Source of the DNA: Vesta saturnalis
Lineage: Eukaryota > Arthropoda > Insecta > Coleoptera > Lampyridae
Assembly (NCBI GenBank): GCA_036346205.1
Contig: JARFJB010001594.1
Coordinates: forward strand, 1,984,001 to 2,048,000
DNA: 64,000 nucleotides
Direction: 5' to 3'
The translations under genes were made by a program, and so were the position numbers. Positions 12,801 to 23,375 of this stretch are shown here, piece by piece; the first letter of the stretch is position 1; every line of letters begins with the position of its first letter. The notes beneath the pieces are model-generated. The model searched no databases. It was not told the DNA's origin and saw only the letters and a program-made list of their open reading frames with translations.

Positions 12801-15389
12801 TTTCAAACTAAGTTATACTTCAAAGCAATACATAATTTAAATAACATAACATTAAAAATTAAAAAAAAACCGACACAAACATTCTACTTTTAAAACATCT
12901 AACAAAAAGTAAGCAAATTTTCTTAAATCTGAGCAAAGGACAGTCTCGAGCAAGTCACCTTTCAAACAAAAAAAATCAAAATATCTAATAAAAAGTACAA
13001 AAATCCCTTCAACTACTAGAAAAGCGCTGACGATCTTCAAACGGTTGAATATATTTACTTGAACCACAGCTAAGAGCACTCTCGATCAACTGGCCTTTCA
13101 AAGAAAAAAAAACTAAATCAAACTCGGTTCCTTCGTTAAGAATCTACGGTGCGACAGACAGATACACACGTTAAACTTATAACACCCCTCTTTTTTCATC
13201 GGGGGTAAAAGATATAGAAACTAAGTAAATTGAGCCAAATAGTCAGCAGTCAGCTGATTCGTACAACGGCGACGGAGATTTTACCGCCCTGTATATAAAC
13301 GCTGTTTCTGTGGTCAAGAACGTTTCGCCGAGGTTGTTTCTCCGCCGGGCCGATTCGCCGCCGCCCGGTTCGCCGCCAAAACTCTAGTATCTTGCAAAGG
13401 GAAATATATTTTAGCACTTTAGAGGAATACGAAGGAATACAATCATAGTCACACTTTGAATTCAGTAGTTCCATTCATACTTACGCTTGCACATTGAATA
13501 AGGTGAAAATTTATTACAATAAGTTACTGTTACAGCTTTTTTTTTCTGTGTGAAGCAAGATTTAATAGTACATACTGTTGATCCTAATTCCTTTCGGTGC
13601 ATTTTCTCTTTAAAAAGTGACATATATTATTTTCTGTTTGTTTATTTCTTTTTATAGCTATTTTCGTGTATTTTAGAGTGAACAAAATTCCCATTCTTTT
13701 TCAAATAAAGACACATATCTTCGAAAAATAAACGTTTATTATTTTCCCTCGTAGGTTTGGTTTTCCAACATAGGTGTCTTCGAACCAATCCAACAAAAGT
13801 GAAAGTCCTCAGGAAGGTAATCCTCTCTAAATCATCGGTAGCTACTTTCAAGTTTTGTATCGGGACGAAAGTTAAAGCGATACCATTTTTGCTTTGAGGG
13901 CACACGTACGATTATTATTATACTCTTGTATAAGACCCAAGTGGAGTAGATGGTTTCCCAGATGTTGTGACAGGTGTATCAGGAAAACATTCCCGAATGA
14001 CCGACTTGGGCCTTTGCTCAAAGTCACAGTTCATAATTGACGGTGACACATCTGGCACCTTTTCTTTACTCAAAATCAGTCGCCGATAAGTGGCCCCCTA
14101 TTTATTAGGAAGCAAAGCATGTACTATTGAGCGCACTCCATTTAACTTTTTCGCAATAATAACATATACTTGGCTAAATATTCTGAATGTGCCGTCAACG
14201 TACCGGGTGTTTGAAGTGGACAAATCTCGTAGCCAATCTTCTCTTCCAAAAATTTAAATTCGATCTTGTGCAGGTCCTGAATTGCTGGTATAACTCTGGT
14301 ATAGCCCATTTTAACAGGTTTGCGGGATCTGCTGGTACAGCCTTTATTTTATTACGTTTCCTCCTTTTGATTTTTTCTCAATGCTGCATTATGTGGTAGA
14401 AAGCTTGACAAGCTTATTCATTATGCAGTGATTAATTACGCGATTGGTCGGTTGAACAGTTTCTTGTGTTCGTTGCTTTACACAGGTTAGAACAGGGTTC
14501 ACTTCAACATTAGTAGCCGATGCATCGTGAGAGTGCAAATTTACTCTTTTAAACACTTCTCCATTGAGTGTATGGATTCAGCGGCGCAGCGAAGGGGGTT
14601 TTTTAGAGGTTAACCGCCCCCGAGAGATCATAGAGTAAAATATGTTAATCTTGATAAAAAAAATAATCTTGGCAATACTGGTAATAGTGTTCATTGTTTT
14701 AAAGCGCCACACCCATACGCCGCCGACCATTACCACTGAAAGGACACAGTTCAGTTTTCAGTAACTGCTAGCCGGTAGCGGTGTTTGTTTTGTGATTTAC
14801 TCATTTACTGATTCGCGAAGTACAGCCCGAGGCATGGTTCTAGAACTACGACGTCTGAAGAGGCAGAGGAGAAAATTCGGTATTGCAGCGTTGTCATATT
14901 AATGTATAAAAATTGAGAATAATATAATAATAATAACATAAAAATATAATGATAACTTAATTAACATTTTTTAAGCATTAAATATTAACATTTTATCCTT
15001 TTAATAAATCATATACCATTAAAAATCAAGTTTATTTCCGAAATCCGTCAATACCGAGATCACTCAAAGGTTATTCATGTGGAACGTTTCGAACCGACGA
15101 ACCGAGCCATACTTCCTTGTATTAAAATAGCGAAAAAATGACTGGGCGATTGGAATTCCACCAACGCGAAGGCCGCGATCAGCTTATCGTGCACAAAATG
15201 CGTGCTGTGCAAATGTGCATAACGTCATATGTTCGTTGAAGGTATTATTTAGTGGCGTAAACTTATAAATAAAACTTAATGCGTTAAGGAGCTTTATAAA
15301 ACTTGAAAATTTAAAAATCCAAGCTTCTTTATGAAAAATAAACACTCTAAATCAAACGCAATTTGCAAACATAAAAAATAATTTTTAAT

Positions 15390-15391
<2 letters not shown>

Positions 15392-15446
<55 letters not shown>
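15392..15446. repeat. (TA)n microsatellite
   Basis: About 27 TA units just outside the SINE target duplication. Confidence 0.97.
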
Positions 15447-15450
<4 letters not shown>

Positions 15451-15479
15451 CACTACGCTACGCACGTCTATGATATCAA

Positions 15480-15826
15480 AGAAAAGGCCACGTATTTCAT
15501 TCCCTCTCCAAGGGGGAGGGCGGGCTGCTCGAGCTTTCCGAGCTCCTTCAGCCACAATCATGGATTCCCATGGTGGCACTAAGGATGGGTGTGGTCAGGA
15601 TACGATCAGAAGGAACGGAGTTAGGGTTCTGAGGGGGAAAATACTACCCCAGCATTCGCCTAAGTAGCCGCACATGGTGTGCATATACGTAGTGACCATG
15701 CTACATGTGTATGAGGAAAACCCCCTGAAAAAACCTCATACATGGTAGACGGTAACGGGAATTGAACCCATTACCTCCCGAATGCTAAGCAGGTCGTGTC
15801 ACCACTACGCTACCAGTTCGGTATTT
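15480..15826 (-). mobile_element. tRNA-Ala-derived SINE with 11-bp target duplication
   Basis: Flanked by the direct repeat TATGATATCAA (15469-15479 and 15827-15837). On the - strand it starts with a tRNA-like head (about 15822-15752). The head has an A box (TGGTAGCGTAGTGG), an anticodon-loop remnant TTAGCAT as in tRNA-Ala(AGC), and a B box (GGTTCAATTCC). A body of about 270 bp follows, including CTCAGAACCCTAACTCC and CTCGAGCAGCCCGCCCTCCC, and it ends in a pyrimidine-rich tail CCTTTTCTT. A second, 5'-truncated copy lies at 23376. Confidence 0.85.
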
Positions 15827-15974
15827 TATGATATCAAGCGTTATCCGAGTTTTTATGCGGAATTTTTCCTCTACCTCTTCAGACGTCGTAGTTCTATTCT
15901 AGAACCATGCCCCGGACTATAAGTTGTGAGATTAGTGTGACCGGTGATGTGAATTTTGTACATTATAAATTACA

Positions 15975-18380
15975 ATGGGTAAATTTTTAATTAAAAAACC
16001 GAAACTGGATTCTTCTGCTCAGAGCAACAATATTACTGTAAGTATTTTAAATTTTAAATATGGCTCTTCTGCAAGTGCCGTGAGGCGCGGGGCGAGAATT
16101 GCACCGTTGCCGTGTATAGCACAATTAATTGCAGGGTTTTAGTTTCCAACAGAGTTATTTCCTAAATACACGAATAAAAAAGTCAAGTAAACCATAAAAA
16201 TCAAAGGTATTTTTCTCTTTCAGGTTATGTCAGACTTAACGAGCTCAGATAATAAAACAAATGAAAAAGAGCCTTCAACATCTAAAAATATTGGTGAGCG
16301 ACAGTTACACAAAGAAGGCAATTGGGTACTTGATTTTGGGTCATATTTAGGAAAAACAATCGATGATGTTACAAAGCAGAAACTTTTAGAAAAACCTTGG
16401 TCACCGGATCTGTCTTTTAAATTTCCATCGTCAGGACCAAGAAACTTAAAATTCCAGATAAAATGGCTTAATGAGTGGAGGTGGCTAGTTTACTCCCCTT
16501 CACTAGATTCTGTGTTCTGCAAGTATTGTTCGTTATTTTCCACTGTTGTCGGACAACAAGCTAGTAAGGGCGGAAAACTGGTTAAAACTCCGTTTAAAAA
16601 CTGGAAGAATGCCAGAGAAGATTTCAGAAATCACGGAAAACATTTGTATCATAATAATTGTCTCGAACGAGCAGCTAACTTTTTAGATATAGGAAAATCT
16701 GAAAATATTGTTTTAAAAATTGACAAACATCGAAAAGATCAAATAATCAGTAATCGAGAAAGCCTTAAACCCATAATTAAGACAGCGATGTATCTTGCTA
16801 GATTATGAAACTCATTTCGAGGTCACCGTGCCTCTGGATCTCTTAATATAAATGAACCTCCAGTTAAAGGAGAAGGCAATTTTCGCTCATTACTCAAATT
16901 TCGAATAGAAGCAGGAGATCATATGTGGGCTAAACACTTAAGCACAGCAGGTGCTAATGCAACTTATATTAGCTGGCAAATAGAGAATGAAATAATATCC
17001 TCGTTCAATTCAATTTTATTAAAGAAACTTGTGGACAAAGTAAATACTGCAAAATACTTCTCAGTGTTATGCGACGAGACCACCGACATACGTGGTACTA
17101 CTCAAATGTCATTATGTGTAAGATTTGTGGAAGATGGCATGATGAGGGATGAATTTTTACAGTTTATTCCTGTGTCTGATGTTACAGTTAGAAATACTAT
17201 CTGCAATACCATGATGGACGTGGGGCTAGATGTAAAATATCTGGTTGGCCAAGAATGCGATGGAGCTGGTGAAATGAGTGGTGCTCTAAGAGGAGCACAA
17301 GCAATTGTTCGGCAGAGGTATCCCAAAACCCTTTACGTTCATTGTTCGTTACACTGTTTTAATTTAGCACTTTCGGATGGATGTTCACTGGCAAAAGTAC
17401 GAAACCGTCTGAGTACTATCGAAACGACTTATAATTTTTTTAATTTTCCAAAACGACAACGTGTACTGGAAAATGAGATCAATAAATTACTAGAAAAATC
17501 AAAAATGGAAAAACTAGATGGATAAAGAGACATGACGCGTTAACGCATTCGTTTCTCTTCTAAAGCCAATAATAAATGCCTTGTTTGAGATTGCTATATG
17601 ACCGATAAAAAAACGGCAACCGACGCTCAATGACTTGCATCGGAAATTTTTCAAAGTAGCTTTCTTTTGTGTACTGGGTCTGAGTTTAGCTCTTCAGTCA
17701 GCTGAAAACGTCAATAAATCTTTAAAAAAAATGAGAGAAGACGACGAGAAGTCATTTTCAGATATTTATTAGGAAACCAAAACGATTTGTGACGATATTA
17801 AAATTTTACAACCTAGAACAACTAATCGGCAAACTAACAGAAATAATGTTCCTGGATCATCGCGGCAAGAATATTATCGAAGGACTATTTACACCCCGTT
17901 TCTCGACCAAACGATGCAAAATTTATTAATCACAAAAATACGGTTGAACCATTCCAAAAATTTTTATGTAATAATAATAGTTTAGACATTAAAGAAATTT
18001 TGAATTCCACCAAACAACTTTTGGAATTTTATGAACTGGATGATTCTGGTGCCATGGGAGAAGTTCCACTTTGGGTCCAGTTTAACAAAGATAAAACAGA
18101 AAAACCACAAAGTGCGATTGAGGCTTTGAACAGATGCAATAAAAATTTATTTCCCACAATTTATAAACTTTTAATTATAATGTCAACTTTACCTGTCACT
18201 ACATGTTCCTGTGAACGATCGTTTTCTTCCCTAAAATTTCAAAAAAATTATTTGCGGAATTCTACTGGTGACGACAGACTAAACGGCCTAGCTTTGATGT
18301 ACATATATACATCCAGATATTCCTATTCTGGAAGATGAAGTTCTTGATGTATTAGCTCTCCAATCTCGGCGTCTTAATAT
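15975..18380 (+). pseudogene. hAT transposase (TTF-type zinc finger / DUF4371 / dimerisation domain)
   Basis: Exon 1 is 15975-16037 (21 codons, MGKFLIKKPK, donor GTAAGT). The intron ends in CAG at 16223 and exon 2 continues in phase with VMSDLTSSD. The TTF-type finger region spans about 16440-16700 (EWRWLVYSP, VFCKYC, NHGKHLYHNN). It is followed by an in-frame TGA at 16806, then FRGHRASG and the RNaseH-like block YFSVLCDETTD (17055-17093), ECDGAGEMSG and VHCSLHCFNLAL. Frameshifts follow from 17525. The C-terminal hAT dimerisation motif TLPVTTCSCERSFSSLK is at about 18185-18240. Typical length for the family, but dead. Confidence 0.9.
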
Positions 18381-18729
18381 TTTTTTTGCATGTATTATGT
18401 TGCTGTGTTTTTTTGTTTCTTGTTTTTATTTGATGCTGATTTATTTCTTTTGTAGCTTATATTTTTTTAAATGTACTTTATATGTATGTAACGTTTTGTG
18501 TTCAATAAATTCTCGTGTTTTTTAACACTCCTCCTAATTGTTTTTAAACCCCCCCTAATACAAAATTCTGGTTGCGCCACTGTGTGGATTCGAGTCTTGC
18601 ATCGCCCTCGTTCTTCACACCGCCAATATTTCAGGTTATCATCTTTTGTCAAACACATACATAAAGCCGCCACACTAAAACTTGTCAATGCTCTGTTTAC
18701 ACAACATTTGGAATTACATTTTTAGGGCA

Positions 18730-19520
18730 TTTCGTAGCAAATACAAGATGAGACTAAATACCTATTTAGAGATTCGCGCCTTTAGATAGACAGATAGTGA
18801 CCAGTTTCAAATATTTATTAATGATGCTTGCTTTCACTTTGCTAATTTATCCAAATAATGGGGAAAATTGATTGGTATGAATTACTATATACCAATGTGA
18901 TAATGAACCTAAATTCATTGTTGCTTAATGATGGGCACCTAATGAGCAACCATCCGTTGCGTCCTTAGTGACCGCGATTGACGTGGCATTAACAAATTAT
19001 TTTTGTCTAATTGAAATTCCTTATTATTACATTATTAATATGTACATCCATTCAAATACTTTTAGCACGATTCACTAATGAAAAAAAATAGATTTATCTT
19101 TTATCAGTCTATATCAAAAGTATCTAATTATAGATATACATAGTTGTCCAATTCTATAATGAATTACTGTTCGTTAAATTAAAATGAAGTATAGAACACA
19201 TTTACATTCAATAAAGACCTAATGATGAAAGTTACTGGTAGTTTTAATTTTTTAATTATATTCAGTAAATTCTATGATTTTTAATTATTTAATTTTAGTT
19301 TGGTTTGTTAAAAATATTTTGATTTCTAGGCAAGCGCCAAGCACCATAATGCAGTATTATAAGAGCGATTTATTAAAAATGGTATCAACACTTATTATAA
19401 GGATGTGTATAATAGTTTAATCTTGTATGCATCATTTTAAAAAATCATGCAGTATTTATCAATAAAATATATATACGTAATTAGTTTTACATTTGGTTTT
19501 AATGAATGAAATAAAAAAAT
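18730..19520. other. No recognisable feature
   Basis: AT-rich spacer between the MULE relic and the tRNA genes. No ORF or repeat that I recognise. Confidence 0.5.
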
Positions 19521-19612
19521 TCCTTCGAGCCGGATTTGAACCAGCGACCTATGGATAACAATTTGTTTGATTCATCTACAGTCCACCGCTCTACCAACTG
19601 AGCTATCGAAGG
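19521..19612 (-). tRNA. tRNA-Tyr (GTA) with 19-nt intron
   Basis: Full cloverleaf on the - strand. The acceptor CCTTCGA pairs with TCGAAGG, the A box is TAGCTCAGTTGGTAGAGC, the anticodon loop is CTGTAGA and the B box is GGTTCAAATCC. The loop is interrupted after position 37 by 19 bases (ATGAATCAAACAAATTGTT), as is standard for eukaryotic tRNA-Tyr genes. Removing them leaves 73 nt. A run of seven T (- strand, 19513-19519) follows as a Pol III terminator. Confidence 0.97.
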
Positions 19613-19795
19613 TTGTATATTACATTTCCTCCGCTGTAATATGTTCACAGATAATTTTATTTCAATATTAAAAATACAAATTGTTTGTTTATTTTTATAT
19701 AAACAAATTAACTACATTATAATAAAATAAATAATACATTAATAGATATTTATATTCATATTAAAAATAGTATTAAATACATAAAAAAAAAGTAT
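19613..19795. other. tRNA spacer with Pol III terminator
   Basis: AT-rich spacer. The A run at 19783-19791 is a T9 Pol III terminator for tRNA-Lys on the - strand. Confidence 0.6.
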
Positions 19796-19868
19796 CGCCC
19801 GAGCAGGGACTTGAACCCTGGACCCTTGGATTAAAAGTCCAATGCTCTACCGACTGAGCTACCCGGGC
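19796..19868 (-). tRNA. tRNA-Lys (TTT)
   Basis: A 73-nt cloverleaf. It has acceptor GCCCGGG / CTCGGGC, A box TAGCTCAGTCGGTAGAGC, anticodon loop CTTTTAA and B box GGTTCAAGTCC. Length and sequence are those of animal tRNA-Lys(UUU). Same strand as tRNA-Tyr, about 180 bp upstream of it. Confidence 0.97.
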
Positions 19869-20095
19869 TACTGAACAGATATTTAAAAAAATTGTACTTT
19901 AACAAACAACCCATTGTTTTGAATTTTAATTATACAAAATAATTTAATATTTAATGTGATATAAATTAAAATATCTCTTTTTTCTTGACATTTATTTTAA
20001 TAAAAAAACTGATTGGAATAACCACTTTAACATTATGTCTTTTAATTAACAAAAGCGTACATTGTGCGGGAATTGAAAAGTTTAAAAATACATAC

Positions 20096-20226
20096 CTGAA
20101 TGATTTAAGTTTTGTATTCGGATTGACTTTATCTGGTGTTGAAACTCCATTAATAATAACCGTTTTTACTTTCTTCCTTGCTTCTTCAACCAAAACTTTC
20201 GCTAATTGTAAATCTTTTTCATCCAT
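20096..20226 (-). CDS. Unidentified host exon candidate (43 codons, spliced)
   Basis: On the - strand a pyrimidine-poor but valid acceptor (ACGTTTACAG) ends at 20227. The exon starts with ATG and reads MDEKDLQLAKVLVEEARKKV, followed by about 23 more residues ending KLKSF. It stops at a good donor, CAG|GTATGT (20096/20095), in phase 2. The frame is open upstream as well, so the ATG may be internal. The composition (acidic/basic helix, then VIINGVSTPDKVNPN) looks like real coding sequence, but I do not recognise the protein. Partner exons were not found in the flanks. Confidence 0.4.
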
Positions 20227-21040
20227 CTGTAAACGTATAAACACACAATAAAGTCATAAACACAAACTAAAATTAGTCTAGCACCTCCACATTTTTTTTG
20301 TTATAAAGTCAAGGTTTAGTAATACTAAAAAATATATCTTGAAAAAATAAAATTTTTTTTGTGAATTGATCCAGTTAAACAATCTTTGGTCTTATGTTAA
20401 CCCAAGGTTAATGTTTTAGGTACTATCTACCTTTAACAATTTCGTCTGCAACGCCCGTGACCTGATTATAATACATTGATACTTTTTAATAGCAAGGTTA
20501 ACAATAGCTTTATATTTTGAATTTCGTAAAAATTCCCAAACATTCAAATCACACTGGTATATTTAATTAATCTTATTACAAACCGTGAGTGAGTAATCCT
20601 AATTAAGTAGAGATCCAAATTTCCAAAAATCTAAACTCAGGATACGGACAAACAAAATGCAAAACAAGTTCACTTTACTATTACAACAAACCTATTGCGT
20701 AAAGCATAATCAAGATTTGTGGTCTTTGAGGTCTTAAGATAAAGAGTAAGAATATATAGGTAAGTATGAATCATTATTTAAACGTCCATATTTTTTTGCC
20801 TAATTACCTACTATGTATTTTCAGTACTCACATCTGTATGTCCAATTAGTGATCATATGTTATTCTTACTTCTAAAACCTCTAATTACTCTAATTGCTTA
20901 CCTACTACTGATACAGGCAGTTAAGTAACCTATAATTTAAAGAATTTAAGCTTAGTTTAAATAGCAGGTGAAACAACTAGATCAAACAAATGTAGATGCC
21001 AGTAAATAGCACCAATGTTTCCAATATAATTCCACAATGT
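20227..21040. other. No recognisable feature
   Basis: AT-rich noncoding DNA upstream of the candidate exon. It could be intron or intergenic. Confidence 0.5.
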
Positions 21041-21760
21041 TTTATACAAATATTTATTTCTCAACGCGTTTCAATACAACGTCATCATCATTATGAAAAG
21101 AGAATATATAAGTAAAATAATAAGTAACTATGGTAACACGTCATTAAGGTAAAAAAAGCAAACTTGATTTAAATTATAATTCTACACTTAAAATGTCTGT
21201 TGAAGGTGAGTATATAAGATCAACCTGTTCGTTCATTAAAGGTAATTACGATGTATGTTTATAACTTTCGCTTCCAAAATATGTAATTCGTCTTTTTTAT
21301 TACAAAGATATAAAAATCTAATATTAGGTAGTTTGTGAAGTCATAAGGTGGTTATTCACTATTAAATGTTTGGCATAATTTGATATGTCTATGTGTTTAT
21401 ATTTGAACATCTAATGTGTTCTTTGTATCTAATATCAACGTTCCTAAGCGTTTGTCTAATATAAACAGAATTATAGAATGTTCAGTTCAATTTATAATAC
21501 CCGACTTCAAAATTTCTACTTTATGTAGATTGAACTAATGACATTTTGAAGTTTGGTATCGGTGCAAACACTTAGGAACTTTAATATAGATACAAAGAAA
21601 ACATTACAAATAAAGACGCACAAACAAATCAAATTATGCCAAAAATTTAATAGTAAAAAATCACCTTATGACATCGCAAAACAATATTACATTTTTACAC
21701 CTTTGTAGTAAATATATGTTTTGGAAGCATTCGAAATTTAGAAATTTAAACAGAAAGTAT
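21041..21760. repeat. Penelope-like terminal relic with a 210-bp imperfect inverted repeat
   Basis: The block TCTCAACGCGTTTCAATACAAC plus GTCATCATCATTAT (21060-21096) looks, on the - strand, like the terminal repeat of Penelope-like elements (TGATGACGTTG..GAAACGCGTTGAGA). Further on, GTCATAAGGTGGTTATTCAC (21340), TTTGGCATAATTTGAT and GTTCCTAAGCGTTTG recur inverted at about 21545-21735, giving arms near 210 bp around a 60-bp centre. The palindrome is clear; its assignment to a Penelope relic is an inference. Confidence 0.5.
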
Positions 21761-21939
21761 CTTTAATTAAATAACAGGTAATTTTCAGGAATTTTGGGGT
21801 TTTCACCTTAATATCTGCCTTTACACATACGCTTTTTAACTAACGCGTGAATCGGCGGGAAAGAGCGCGCATGTAAAGACAGACAAGAAGAACGAGAATG
21901 CACGCGCGCGCCGACCTCTCGTGCATCACTTAATACCTC

Positions 21940-22160
21940 AGTTACGCAAGGATCTTATAACAGAGTTGGTTACGAAAAATTAGTTTTGCAAAGATAACGG
22001 AATGCCTCAAGCCAACAGAGATTTTGTTGTAAAAAAAATTCAAAGCTTGAAAGAGTAGTTTCGAAAAGAACTTAAAAAAGTGTTAGACAGTCATCGTAGC
22101 GGTAAAGGTAATGGCATCTATAAACCAAACTTACGATCTTTTAGTGTTTACCAAAGACCA
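21940..22160 (+). pseudogene. MADF-domain fragment (third Harbinger remnant)
   Basis: YNRVGYEKLVLQ, a frameshift, then RDFVVKKIQSLKE*FRKELKKV and DSHRSGKG..YKPNLRSF match the MADF core seen at 24945 (DFMVKKIQSLRGSFRKEVKK). A TAG and at least one frameshift are present. The domain stops abruptly where the GT/GC minisatellite begins. Confidence 0.75.
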
Positions 22161-22176
22161 AAAAACACCGTGTGCG

Positions 22177-22231
22177 TGGCGTGTAAGAGTGCGTGTGTGT
22201 GCGTGTGCGTGGCGTGTGTGAATGCGTGTGT

Positions 22232-22289
<58 letters not shown>

Positions 22290-23375
22290 TGTGCGTGTGC
22301 GTGTGCGGTGTGCGTGTGCGTGTGTGTGGTGTGCGTGTGCGTGTGCGTGTGCGTGTGCGTGTGCGTGTGCGTGTGCGTGTGCGTGTGCGTGTGCGTGTGC
22401 GTGTGCGTGTGCGGGTGCGTGAGCGTGTGCGTGTGCGGTGCGTGTGCGTGTGCGTGTGCGTGTGCGTTGGTTGCGTGTGCGTGTGCGTGTGCGTGTGCGT
22501 TGCGTGTGCGTGTGCGTGTGCGTGTGCGTGTGCGTGTGCGTGTGCGTGGGTGGCGTGTGGTGTGCGTGTGCGTGTGCGTGGTTGCGTGTGCGTGTGCGTG
22601 TGCGTGTGCGTGTGCGTGTGCGTTGGTGCGTGTGCGTGTGCGTGTGCGTGTGCGTGTGGTGCGTGTGCGTGTGTGTGCGTGTGCGTGTGCGTGTGCGTGT
22701 GCGTGTGCGTGTGCGTGTGCGTGTGCGTGTGCGTGTGCGTGTGCGTGTGCGTGTGCGTGTGCGTGTGCGTGCGTGTGCGTGTGCGTGTGCGTGTGCGTGT
22801 GCGTGTGCGTGTGCGTGTGCGCGTGTGCGCGTGTGCGCGTGTGCGCGTGTGCGCGTGTGCGCGTGTGCGCGTGTGCGCGTGTGCGCGTGTGCGCGTGTGC
22901 GCGTGTGCGCGTGTGCGCGTGTGCGCGTGTGCGCGTGTGTGTGCGCGTGTGCGCGGTGCGCGTGTGGCGTGTGCGCGTGGGTGCGCGTGTGCGCGCGGCG
23001 CGCGTGCGCGTGTGCGCGGTGCGCGTGTGCGCGTGTGCGCGTGTGCGCGTGTGCGCGTGTGCGCGTGTGCGCGTGTGCGCGTGTGCGCGTGTGCGCGTGT
23101 GCGCGTGTGCGCGTGTGCGCGTGTGCGCGTGTGCGCGTGTGCGCGTGTGCGCGTGTGCGCGTGTGCGCGTGGGTTGCGCGGTGGCGTGCGCGTGTGCGCG
23201 TGTGCGCGTGTGCGCGTGTGCGCGGTGCGTGTGGCGTGTGCGCGTGCGCGGTGCGCGGTGTGTGTGTGCGTGTGCGTGTGCGTGTGTGCGTGTGTGCGTG
23301 TGTGCGTGGTGTGTGTGTGTGTGTGGGTGTGTGTGCGTGCGTGTTTGTGTGCGTGCGTGCGTGCGTATGTGTGTG
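22177..23375. repeat. GT/GC minisatellite, block structured
   Basis: About 1.2 kb in successive blocks: (GT)n to 22287, (GTGTGC)n to about 22810, and the 8-mer GTGTGCGC from about 22815 to 23220. Mixed GT follows. The giant Cys/Val/Ala/Arg and Thr/His/Ala ORFs on both strands are by-products. Confidence 0.97.

Larger units (their letters stand above)
10170..13480. mobile_element. PIF/Harbinger element 1 (boundaries approximate)
   Basis: It contains the two genes expected for a PIF/Harbinger transposon, a MADF (Myb/SANT-like) protein on + and a HARBI1-like DDE nuclease on -, interleaved as in element 2. GC-rich ends with CCGCGGCGG (about 10209) and CGCCGCCGCCCGG (about 13357) could be degraded terminal repeats, but I could not align them convincingly, so the limits are estimates. 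Confidence 0.55.
14824..15917. repeat. Inverted repeat within the hAT 5' region
   Basis: The text GGCATGGTTCTAGAA plus ACTACGACGTCTGAAGAGG (14831-14863) recurs inverted at about 15876-15912, where five extra bases (TAGAA) are duplicated. The arms are about 55 bp and enclose roughly 980 bp that include the (TA)n and the SINE. This may be a partial inverted duplication of the hAT leader. Confidence 0.75.
14579..18582 (+). mobile_element. hAT transposon with terminal repeats and 8-bp target duplication
   Basis: The left end reads CAGCGGCGCAGCG and the right end is the complement CAGTGGCGCAACC, typical hAT termini. The flanking 8-mers are TATGGATT (14571-14578) and TGTGGATT (18583-18590), with 7 of 8 identical. 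Deleting the element restores the FLYWCH finger reading of the host MULE, which independently supports these borders. The length is 4.0 kb including a later SINE insertion. Confidence 0.88.
13640..18720 (-). pseudogene. MULE transposase with FLYWCH zinc finger, split by a hAT insertion
   Basis: Read on the - strand. The FLYWCH finger starts near 18690 (GGFMYVFDK, frameshift, then NLKYWRCEERGRCKTRIHT). It is cut at 18583-18590 by the hAT element and resumes at 14578 with IHTLNGEVFKRVN..H.H. Next come a linker (DASATNVEV, RTQET), the Mutator-type DDE core with YVDGTFRIF and VHALLPNK (about 14200-14090), NCDFEQRPKS..ECFPDT (about 14030-13985) and the C-terminal LDWFEDTYVGKP (about 13800-13765). 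The domains are in the normal order of insect FLYWCH-MULE transposases. Stops and frameshifts are present throughout. Confidence 0.8.

Noticed and set aside
10170..13480. Confident terminal inverted repeats for Harbinger element 1
   Set aside because: GC-rich blocks at both sides look alike in composition (CCGCGGCGG, CCGCCGCCCGG) but do not align as clear inverted repeats by eye.
15752..15822. A functional tRNA-Ala gene
   Set aside because: It has A and B boxes but a mismatched anticodon stem and no acceptor stem. It is the head of a SINE with target duplication.
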